DNA from: Paenibacillus sp. MAEPY2
GTDB taxonomy: Bacteria > Bacillota > Bacilli > Paenibacillales > Paenibacillaceae
Length of the DNA stretch: 64,000 nt
Reading direction: 5' to 3'
Assembly (NCBI RefSeq): GCF_000499205.1
Contig: NZ_AWUK01000016.1
Coordinates: 1 to 64,000 of the forward strand
Part shown: piece after piece, positions 17,614 through 25,900 of the stretch
Position numbering within the stretch: position 1 is the first letter of the stretch
Layout: the number at the start of each line of letters is the position of its first letter
Made by a program: the position numbers and the translations under genes
The notes under the pieces: generated by a model
Databases searched by the model: none
Seen by the model: only the letters and a program-made list of their open reading frames with translations
What the model was told of the DNA's origin: nothing

Positions 17614-18864
17614 TTATTTTTCTAACGAACGGACGCTTTTTCTAAAGAAGGTAACAAAAGCCCCTATCAAGATTAGGCAGCCGGTCACCGTCAGCACCAC
17701 CGCTGTTCCCGCTCCCGTTCCGTATTGATGCTGCAGCCTAGGCTCCAGCCAGCGATCGACCAACGGTCCTGTAATGATAAACGACAAAGGTGCGGTCAAA
17801 GCGTTGATTTGCCCTATTGCAGCGAACACTCTCCCATGCAAATGAGCGGGTATATGGATTTGAACGAGTGTGCTGAACAGCGCGCCCATCATCGGCAGCG
17901 GAATCATAAGCAGAAAGATGGATACAGCAAGAACCCATTGACGGTCCGCCAAACTGAATACGACAAACATAACGGCCGTCACAAGCGAACCGGCAAACAT
18001 CGGGGTAAGTCGCTTGCGGAAGGTCAAGCCGCTCAGAACGAGCAGCGCTCCGCACAGCGCTCCCGCGTTCATAGCAGCCAGCACCAGCGAGGTTATCCGG
18101 TCGCTTCCGGTCCGGGCGAGTAAATGCGGGATTGCCAGCTCTAACGGACCGTTAAGCATCAGATTCCACCATGCCATGAAGAAAACGAACGCCAACAACC
18201 CTTTTCGCCTGAAGATGCAGGTGAATCCTTGAAGCCCTTGTTTCCAGAACCCCGGCTTATCTGCGGCTCCCTCCGTTTCTTGTTTGTGGACAGTCGTAGA
18301 GACCGGCAGCAGAAACGTCCCCACGGCGGCCGCCGCAAAAGCGGCTAAATCGATCAAGATAATACCCCGGATTCCCAACGGAGCATATAACATACCCGCC
18401 AGAAAAGGGGCAAGGACACCGGCCAACGGAAACATCAGCTCCTTCAACCCGTTGGCCTTATCCAGTTCATCCTCGGATACCAGTTCGTAGGTAAAGGCGG
18501 AGATCGCAGGACCTTGGAATGCTGCAAATATACCTTGAAGCGTAACGATGGAGTACAGCTGTGCGAGCGGCAGTTTACCGTCCGCGACGACAAACAGGAG
18601 CACCAGAGTTCCCGCCGCTTGTCCGGCGTCTGCGAAGATCATCAGCTTCTTTCGGTCAAAACGGTCAACGGCAAGCCCAGCCCATACGCCAAGAAATAAA
18701 GCCGGCAGTTCCTGAAACAAGGGAATCAGCAGTAGAGGCGTAACCGATCCATACGCCTTCACCAGCCAAAGTCCGACAGCAATGCCGGAAAGACGGCTTC
18801 CCAGCAGTGAAACCCCTTGTAAAATAAATAACAAATAAAGTGGCGATTTTAGTCTTAAAATCAT
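17614..18864 (-). CDS. MFS_3-type major facilitator exporter
   Basis: The 416-residue protein has about 12 hydrophobic segments and the MFS signature after the second one (GLAVDRFDRKKLMIFAD, a D-R-x-x-R-K loop). It is similar in layout to the MFS_3 group that includes macrolide and siderophore exporters. The start is placed at 18864, where GAGGAGAAG lies directly upstream, rather than at the longer open frame. The gene is visibly richer in G and C than its neighbours, so it came from another source. A terminator hairpin in the leader suggests drug-responsive attenuation. Substrate unknown. Confidence 0.85.
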   Translation of the reverse strand: MILRLKSPLYLLFILQGVSLLGSRLSGIAVGLWLVKAYGSVTPLLLIPLFQELPALFLGVWAGLAVDRFDRKKLMIFADAGQAAGTLVLLFVVADGKLPLAQLYSIVTLQGIFAAFQGPAISAFTYELVSEDELDKANGLKELMFPLAGVLAPFLAGMLYAPLGIRGIILIDLAAFAAAAVGTFLLPVSTTVHKQETEGAADKPGFWKQGLQGFTCIFRRKGLLAFVFFMAWWNLMLNGPLELAIPHLLARTGSDRITSLVLAAMNAGALCGALLVLSGLTFRKRLTPMFAGSLVTAVMFVVFSLADRQWVLAVSIFLLMIPLPMMGALFSTLVQIHIPAHLHGRVFAAIGQINALTAPLSFIITGPLVDRWLEPRLQHQYGTGAGTAVVLTVTGCLILIGAFVTFFRKSVRSLEK

Positions 18865-18890
18865 CGATCTTCTCCTCATTTTGCGCAAAC

Positions 18891-18922
18891 AAAAAAAGCT
18901 TTCATGACGAACATGAAAGCTT
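18891..18922 (-). promoter_or_regulatory. terminator/attenuator in the leader of the MFS exporter
   Basis: On the - strand AAGCTTTCATG-TTCGT-CATGAAAGCTT is followed by TTTTTG, only about 27 bases before the exporter start. No other gene lies upstream on this strand that it could terminate, so it should act as an attenuator. Further upstream TTCGTTATGAC (18972-18982) and GTCATAACGAA (19069-19079) form an 11-base complementary pair that could fold the leader. Confidence 0.65.
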
Positions 18923-19255
18923 CGGACGACTATCCCGAAGGATACCTTGCCGTTTTGCGTTCTATTGGTTTCGTTATGACGGAGTCTGAACGGACGCATG
19001 AGAAAATAAGCCTTTACAGGCCTAAAAAATTGACGCGGCGTTCACATATGAAATTAGCTTAGTTTCTGTCATAACGAATAATGAGGGTCATATCGTATCG
19101 ATTCTCCTTTGCAAGGCAAAAGGTATTTACTGAATAAATATAGCATGCATTCTGTCTTTAGTTCTAGAGGTCTTTCCAAAAGGCAGCATATTTTTTTGTT
19201 TCAATTTTTTCACATACATCTCAACTAATTTTTAAATCACCTTCTGCTGATTACA

Positions 19256-20056
19256 TTACTTCGTATTTTGTTTTTTTCTTGCCCAAATATACACTGCTGT
19301 TGAGCCTACTAACGCAATAACCAAACTTGTTATCGCTATGCCCGTGTAACTGTTTTTCGACGTATGAGATTCGATTGCCGGGTAACCCCCAGCTCCGTCC
19401 ACATTCGGATCGGCTCCTTGGGACTGTACCTCTTTGAGGAAACTAATCGTCTTGGCAGAATCCCATAATTGATTGTTGTCCATACCTCCCATGAGTGATT
19501 TCTTTTCTGAAGGTACGTCTGGTAGATTCACTTCTTTCCCATTGACTTTAGCAACCAGATAACGGATGTTTCCATCTTTAATCAACACCGGATTTAGAGT
19601 ATCTATGTCAGTGGATAAAGACTTCGTCATTGTATTTAATGATCGATCCAACCTAGATGCGTCTCCTCCTGCAAGAACCACCCTAAACTCACCTTCAAAT
19701 CGTTCGATACTGAGAAATGATTTGCCAACACCCTTGGATTGCACAATAAAGTCATACTGCCCTGTCGGCTTAGATACATCAATTAGACTGTCAGATACAT
19801 GATTAAATTTTTCGGAGTCAAATAGGTGTACTTCAAAACCCGGGCCCAAAGTTACAGCCTTAACCTCCTCTTCATTCGCATAACCGTATCCTGCAGGGTC
19901 ATCTAAAACTAATGTTTTAAACTCTTCCAACCCTTGCCCCTTAGCATAAATCTGAACATCTTCAGGTACAGTGCTGCTCGCATGAATACTTGGAGCAATC
20001 ATGTAACTGACCATCAGACCAATACATATCGTTAAGAACATTCTCATATGTTTCAT
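19256..20056 (-). CDS. secreted, membrane-anchored protein of unknown function
   Basis: The 266-residue protein has a signal peptide (positive residues, then a hydrophobic run ending near IHASS at 27) and a C-terminal membrane segment (about 240-260) followed by RKKQ. The bulk is therefore outside the cell, held by its C-terminus. I do not recognise the middle part. It follows a secreted cysteine peptidase gene by 25 bases in the same operon, so it may be its substrate, inhibitor or anchor. Confidence 0.7.
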   Translation of the reverse strand: MKHMRMFLTICIGLMVSYMIAPSIHASSTVPEDVQIYAKGQGLEEFKTLVLDDPAGYGYANEEEVKAVTLGPGFEVHLFDSEKFNHVSDSLIDVSKPTGQYDFIVQSKGVGKSFLSIERFEGEFRVVLAGGDASRLDRSLNTMTKSLSTDIDTLNPVLIKDGNIRYLVAKVNGKEVNLPDVPSEKKSLMGGMDNNQLWDSAKTISFLKEVQSQGADPNVDGAGGYPAIESHTSKNSYTGIAITSLVIALVGSTAVYIWARKKQNTK

Positions 20057-20081
20057 TATTATAGTCCTCCCAATTTAATCC

Positions 20082-20651
20082 TTATTGATAATGCCAAAAG
20101 TCTTTAAGTCCCCATCTCCATGTTCTATCCGCTCCTGTGCCACCGTTAAATTTTGAGTATTCCATTGAAGTTTTCACTCCATCCCATGGATCAAGATAAT
20201 GCATATAATAAGTATATGTTGGTGTATTACTATATCCATAAATAGCAACCGCATGACCTATAAGAGCTGTAGGACTGTTCCATTTCCAGCTTACATAGAC
20301 AGGGCGCCCACCATCAATTTGACTTTTAACTTGGGCAACATTAAGATTTCCGGAGTAATAATTGGAAGATACCCCGTAGTCATGCATTCCACTTTGTGCT
20401 TCTACCGTGGATGCGGATACATTAGCACACGAACTGGTTGACTTCACTGTCTTTACAAAGTCGCATTGATACACATTTTTTTTAGCCATGAACTTGAGTA
20501 CACTTGAACTTACTGCAGCCCAGCACCATTCATCTTTCTCTTGCTTTGCAATTGGATATGACGGCAAATCTGTAGCATACGCTTGTGACATGAAACTTAG
20601 TGTAAATATTAATGCAAATACAGAGAATATCATCGATTTTTTATGTTTCAT
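20082..20651 (-). CDS. secreted papain-like cysteine peptidase (C39/AvrRpt2-type)
   Basis: The 189-residue protein has a signal peptide (cleavage near SQAYAT, about residue 26). It then shows the papain-type catalytic cysteine in KDEWCWAAVSS, the histidine in GHAVAIYGY and the acidic site in YLDPWDG, in the order seen in C39-like and C70 (AvrRpt2) peptidases. It should be secreted and cleave proteins or peptides outside the cell. It is the first gene of a two-gene operon with a membrane-anchored partner. GAGGAAGG precedes the ATG. Confidence 0.8.
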   Translation of the reverse strand: MKHKKSMIFSVFALIFTLSFMSQAYATDLPSYPIAKQEKDEWCWAAVSSSVLKFMAKKNVYQCDFVKTVKSTSSCANVSASTVEAQSGMHDYGVSSNYYSGNLNVAQVKSQIDGGRPVYVSWKWNSPTALIGHAVAIYGYSNTPTYTYYMHYLDPWDGVKTSMEYSKFNGGTGADRTWRWGLKDFWHYQ

Positions 20652-20888
20652 TTTAAACCTTCCTCCTCATTTCATCGAAATTGAATTGAAAAATTCAATA
20701 GCTCTTACCTGTGCCAATCTTCATGCAGCCCTCCCTTCTCATTCATCCAAAGTCATATTTTTCTTACACTATAAAAAACGCCCCTTTTAGTTGAAAAGTT
20801 TCCTTTTTTATCAATTTTTTATCAAAAAAAATATAATCCCTAGAGGGTCTGAATCTGAACAGATTGCTCCAAACTAAAAGGCATATCC

Positions 20889-20942
20889 CGGTAATCTGTA
20901 CAGGTTCTAGCCTTTGCTCGGGACAAAATCTGTACTGATAAA
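20889..20942. repeat. decayed second right end of a Tn7-like element
   Basis: The stretch from CGGTAATCTGTACAGG through CTCGGGACAAAATCTGTAC to GATAA aligns along its whole length with 17415-17467 (CGGTAATCGGTACAAG, CTCGGGACAAGAACTTGTACC) in the same orientation, with scattered changes. It is best read as the right end of an older, related insertion. Confidence 0.6.
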
Positions 20943-20948
20943 ATATAA

Positions 20949-20969
20949 AAGCCGCTATTTTAGCGGCTT
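20949..20969. repeat. hairpin repeated at both flanks of the insertion region
   Basis: AAGCCGCTATTTTAGCGGCTT has the same core, in the same orientation, as the hairpin at 2048-2067 beside the left end. It could be an ordinary terminator or part of a repeated attachment site. Confidence 0.45.
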
Positions 20970-20981
20970 CAATGGATTAGC

Positions 20982-21024
20982 AATCGGTACAACCCTTTAT
21001 CCTCGACTTGAGAACCGATAACCG
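20982..21024. repeat. third, strongly decayed right-end-like sequence
   Basis: AATCGGTACAA, then ATCCTCGACTTGAGAA and CCGATAACCG follow the order of the intact right end (AATCGGTACAA, TCCTTGGCTCG, CCGATAATA) with a deletion of about ten bases. The match is partial. Confidence 0.4.
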
Positions 21025-21051
21025 TCATATGAAATTACACATATGAAACTA

Positions 21052-21082
21052 AAAAAGCCACCACAAAAGAGTGGTGACTCAT
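21052..21082 (-). terminator. terminator of the zincin-like operon
   Basis: GTCACCAC and GTGGTGGC form a stem on the - strand followed by TTTTTTAG, just after the stop at 21101. Confidence 0.8.
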
Positions 21083-21100
21083 AAATAGTGAGTTTTAGAA

Positions 21101-21661
21101 TTACAACCCTTTCACTACTTCTAGCCTTTTCATAACTTCCAAGTGTGCCATCCTATAATCTTCTAAAGCTTTTTTACCTTTCTCAGAGAGACCCCTTAAC
21201 TCTTCTTCCTGCTCTCTAGCAGTCACATGATTGCCTAACCAATCTAAGACTGACTCTAACCATCTAGTCGTCTTACTCTTTCCCATCTTATCAAATGCAA
21301 ATTTGTCAGCTTCTAACTCAGCGTAGTAAACATCCCCACGTGCCATGGCTTCAGCACGTTCTAAACCATCATAATCCTTCAGATGATTCAACTTAATATG
21401 ACCTAATTCGTTATAAAAGGTGCAGAGCAGGTTGTCTTTATCTTTTTTTGTATCATTGAGCACAATAAATGATTTATCTATAAACTGATCACCAGCTTCA
21501 ATAGCCCCATCAAAGCTAAACCTATGCATTGCGAACGCATGTCCAAATTCTTTTGCATGCATAACAACGATATCCTCGTACCAAAAATACTTATAAGGAC
21601 GACTATGTCCATTAGTGAACGTTACAATCATTTCTTTGTCGAAATTAAATATAGGTTCCAT
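21101..21661 (-). CDS. zincin-like protein with altered metal motif
   Basis: The 186-residue protein resembles small gluzincin or M78-type peptidases: NELGH around residue 105 stands where HExxH is expected, and AELEADKFAF supplies the third-ligand helix. The first histidine is asparagine, so it may not bind zinc normally. A charged C-terminal helix region follows. It sits downstream of a related protein with an intact HELGH. Function unknown. Confidence 0.6.
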   Translation of the reverse strand: MEPIFNFDKEMIVTFTNGHSRPYKYFWYEDIVVMHAKEFGHAFAMHRFSFDGAIEAGDQFIDKSFIVLNDTKKDKDNLLCTFYNELGHIKLNHLKDYDGLERAEAMARGDVYYAELEADKFAFDKMGKSKTTRWLESVLDWLGNHVTAREQEEELRGLSEKGKKALEDYRMAHLEVMKRLEVVKGL

Positions 21662-21732
21662 TTTGACACCTCATCACATTTTTTTCGCTTTAATCGTTAA
21701 ATCATCCTGATGTTTTAGAAGGACTTGGGAGC

Positions 21733-22662
21733 TTATGTTAAAACACTCGGTTTGGAGATCTTGATAATAATGCCTTCTTGATCGGCATCAAAACTAACAC
21801 CAAGCGCTTCCCATAGATCAATAATGACTCTTCCAAAAGGCAAAAAGTCCCTTATACCATGCCAGTCAGGATAACTATTATAAAGTTCCTCTAATTCTTC
21901 ACTGAAACGAACAAGATATGGAGTGTAATAATCCATTCGCATGCTTTCTAAGTATTCCTGCAATTTTAGACCATGAACTCTGCCTAGTAGATTTCCTGTA
22001 ATATTTAGCAATAGATTTGATTCCTCTTGTATTTTGATAAATACCTTATACGAGTCTCCATCCATAACATATTCATGAAAAGTGTTACCCATTGTCTCTA
22101 CTAAAGATAAGGCCAGACTTCGTACATCAGCATCTCTTAAACTGGTGGTTTCAGTGAATGAACTAATTGCCAAACGGTCTGCAATAAATTCCATCCACAT
22201 AAATTCTCCTAACTTACAAGCGATGGTCATAAAATCATCTGTACGAGTGATCTCAAATGGTTCATACGAATGGAATCTCAAGCTATGATCATGAACATGC
22301 CCTAATTCGTGGTGCAGTGTATGAACAGCCCAATTTTTATATTTCTCATTCTCTTGGTTAAATAATGCCCAGAATAGAGGGGAATCTAAAAAAACCACAT
22401 ATCTCTGCTGAATACCCTCTTTATAACTGATAACCTTAGCTACTGCTGAACCAAATGAGGCTTCAGTGTATCCCTCCTGAACGTTCTTTAAGCGTTGGAA
22501 TGATAAGATATCCTTTTTAAACTCACTTGTGTATACAACTGAATCGAGATAATTTATATTTAATTTCGAAGTTAGGTGAAGGACAAGGTTATATATAGAT
22601 TTTGTTGCATCCTCTCTTTGCTGTTGATCCAGATCATCTATTCTCAAATCAATATCAAACAT
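21733..22662 (-). CDS. zincin-like metallopeptidase, HELGH type
   Basis: This 309-residue protein carries HHELGHVHDH near residue 134 and MEFIADRLA about 45 residues later, the E-x-x-x-D helix expected for the third zinc ligand. There is no signal peptide, so it acts in the cytoplasm. Cytoplasmic HExxH proteins on mobile elements often cleave repressors (ImmA/IrrE type), but no family can be named here. It lies upstream of the altered zincin gene; GGGAGG precedes the ATG. Confidence 0.6.
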   Translation of the reverse strand: MFDIDLRIDDLDQQQREDATKSIYNLVLHLTSKLNINYLDSVVYTSEFKKDILSFQRLKNVQEGYTEASFGSAVAKVISYKEGIQQRYVVFLDSPLFWALFNQENEKYKNWAVHTLHHELGHVHDHSLRFHSYEPFEITRTDDFMTIACKLGEFMWMEFIADRLAISSFTETTSLRDADVRSLALSLVETMGNTFHEYVMDGDSYKVFIKIQEESNLLLNITGNLLGRVHGLKLQEYLESMRMDYYTPYLVRFSEELEELYNSYPDWHGIRDFLPFGRVIIDLWEALGVSFDADQEGIIIKISKPSVLT

Positions 22663-22886
22663 TTTTTCCTCCCACGTTTCCTAATTAGTTATTTAAAGAA
22701 GTTGTTAATCGATGTATATATGCTCTGGTCAACGGTTGAGTTCTCAGCGTTAACAACATAATTTTACAATATTAAACCTACGATTTAAACGCTGTAACCC
22801 CGAGTTTTCTTATGTTCTGCAAGAAATTAATGGTTCACATAAAAATCGGAATTTTCCAGCCTAAAGTTAAGGTGTGTATAAACTAA

Positions 22887-22926
22887 AAAAGACGCTCCCC
22901 TCATCAAAGATAGGGAGCGTCTTGAT
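22887..22926 (-). terminator. terminator of the surface-protein gene
   Basis: GACGCTCCC and GGGAGCGTC form a strong stem on the - strand followed by TTTTTTAG. Confidence 0.88.
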
Positions 22927-22937
22927 TTTCATCTTAC

Positions 22938-25900
22938 TTAAGCTTTTTGTAATAAAAGCTCTCGAAGGCGATAAATTAGTGTAGCGGCCTCTGCACGTGT
23001 TAGACCCTGTTTAGGCCTGAAAGTATTATCTGGATATCCTTTTACTAATTGCTGTTCCATAGCCATCTTTACATCCTCGGCAGCCCATACTGAAATATCC
23101 GATTCATCAGAAAACTGCTGTATAGTTACTCCAGGTGCTACCCCTTCACTTAATAAAACATTGATTAGCATTTTAGCAGCTTGCTCACGATTTACAAGAG
23201 CCTCTGGACGAAATTCGAGTGTACTAAAACCTTTTGCTATCCCATTTACGATAGCTGCATTTAGCTCTCTCGCGTACCAAGCAGAATCCTTTATATCCTG
23301 AAAGGTTAATGTGATTGACTCGTCAGGATTAGCAGACATGGTGCGTACAATTAATGCTGCGAATTCCATTCGTGTAATCTGCTTATCTGGAGCAAACATC
23401 TCGAATGAAATGCCTTTAATTATACCGTCTTTGGCTAAGCTTTCAATTTCATTTTTAGCAAAATTAGTTGAGATATCTTTGAAGATATCTTTATCTGAAT
23501 TTGTGTTACCTGGACTTACATTGTCGTCTGGTTTAATCTCATTTTCCTCTTCCTTAGTCTCTTCAGTATTCGAAGATGGATTTGGATTTGTGATGGTCGG
23601 TACAGACTGTGTCGAAGCTGAAACGGTTGTTTCTTCTAAGCTCAAACCGCCTGGATTCAAAGCTTTAATTTTGTACTCATATGAGGTTGCGGGATCCAAA
23701 CCTGTTTCTGAAAAATGTTTTTGTCCGGCTTTTACTCGGCCAATTTCCTTGCCGCTGCGGTAGATGACCAGAGACGTAAAGCCTTTCGTATCTACTTGTA
23801 TAAAATCTAACGTCACAGTTTGTGTTGTGCTTGTCGCTGTGATGTTACTTGGAGCTAGTGGCAACGTCCACAGCTCTACAAGTATGCTCTCTGATGGAAC
23901 ACCATCGCTATTCTCCACGATTATATGCACTGGATACGACGTTCCTGGTTCCAAGCCATCAATGCGGATCGGCAGCGTGTCTCCACGCCACAACTCCGTT
24001 CCTTTCTCATCGATCACTACATATTCTTGAGCGTGATCTACTTCTGGGAATCGAATTTCAACCCAATCGTTCCAGCTCTCTACTTCCAAGTCTTTGACGG
24101 ATACTGGGTCCGTGGCCGTGGTTGTGATCAGTTTGATTCCTTGGCCTTCACCGCCCTGGTTTACTGGCTTAATCTCGTATTCGTAAGCCGTTCCTGGTTG
24201 CAAATCCGTATCCTTGTAGATTACTTCTCCGCTACCGGCGTCCACCTTGGTAATTTCTTGTCCATCACGTAAGATCACGTATTCCTGAATTGCTTGTCCC
24301 ACCGTCTTCAGCTCAATCGTTACCGATGTGGACTTAACCTCCGTAATTTTCGCATTAGCTTCATTTAATTCAGCTTTGGTAACTAGATGTACCTGAACGC
24401 CTTCAGAAGCATCTCCGGTCTTATTAATTGAGTACAATGTTAGATCATATGCATGGCCAACTTGCAATTGGATCAGTTGTGTAGCTGCTTGCGATCCGTT
24501 GTAATATACATGGCCATTAGCTTCATCTTTCAGCAAGTACCGCATGGATCCATGTGGCTCTGTCCATGTCAGAGATGCCTCAGTATAATCTGCATCTACC
24601 TGCAGTAATTCCGGTGCCTCGGTTTTTGTGCTCCACATAATCTCGGATGGTTTACCCATGCCAGTTACGTTTTCGGCAGCTACTGAAAATTGATACTCGG
24701 TACCTGGCTGTAGATCGGATATCCGAAGGGACGGTTCTGTAACCTCTACACGATTTCCTTGCTCATCCGTCACCCAGTACCTCTCAGCTGTTGTATCTGC
24801 AGTCCAGCCCAGTACCAACTCTCTTTCGCCTACTGTCTGAACCTGCAAGCTAGATGGCCGAGCTGGTTTCGTCGTAAAGTTAAAGGAAAGTGGTACTCCG
24901 AAACCCGAATTGTTCCCTGCTTGCACAGTACCTGTATATGCTGTGCTGCCCTTCAGCTGCCGCATTACGTAATGTACGTCAGAAGAGATAAACTGAGTAC
25001 CATCATGCAGTTCAATCTTGTAGAAGGACGCTCCTGTGACTGAGCTCAGTTGTACCTGGGCTTGTACTTCCTCAATGTCACTCACCAGAATTGATCCAAC
25101 TTGCTCTGGTAAGGTTAATGTTCGAATCAATTGGGCCTTACCTTGACCAGTGTTGTTAATTGCCACAAGTGATACGGTGTACTCCGTGCCCGCTGTTAGT
25201 CCAGTAACGGTGTACTGAAGATTTGGTCCCTGGTAATCTGCTACTGGAAGTCCGTTAAGATCAAACACCTGTAGATGGTACGTGTGTGCGCTTTGCACAC
25301 CATTCCATTGCGCTGTAAATCCTGTAGTGCTGTAGCTATACAAGTTCAAGGATTTATCTTGAGCGGGTAACGTCATTAAGTTCAACGGATCTGATACCTC
25401 TCCCTCACCAGTCTCATTACCAGCAGCAATTGTATAAGTGTACGCTGTACCTGATTCAAGTCCCGTATCTTCATAGCTAAGGTCTTGATCTCCTCCGTTA
25501 AACACCAGAGTATCACCCTGGTATAAATCATAGTATGTGGCTGTGGTTACGCTTTGCCACTGGGTCGTAATGCTGTTTTCTTTAATCTCTACTGACGTGA
25601 ATCCCATTGGAGTAGATGGTAAGGTCAAAAAGCCGGTGCTAGTTGCTACGCTTGCTCCTGTTGCATTTATTGCCTGAACTTGCAACGTATATAGACTACC
25701 CGGATTCAAGCCAGTTAGAGTGTGTTGTGTGTCCGAAATCACTGTGTCTTGTCGAGTCTGCCCCTGATTATCAGTCAGTACCAATCTGTATTCCGTCGCA
25801 CTTTGGACTGGATCAATTGTTACATTCATCTCACCAGGCGTCCGGTAGATAGGGTTAATATTCACTAACGGGCTGTCCGGATTTGTCAGCACTTCGGTGC

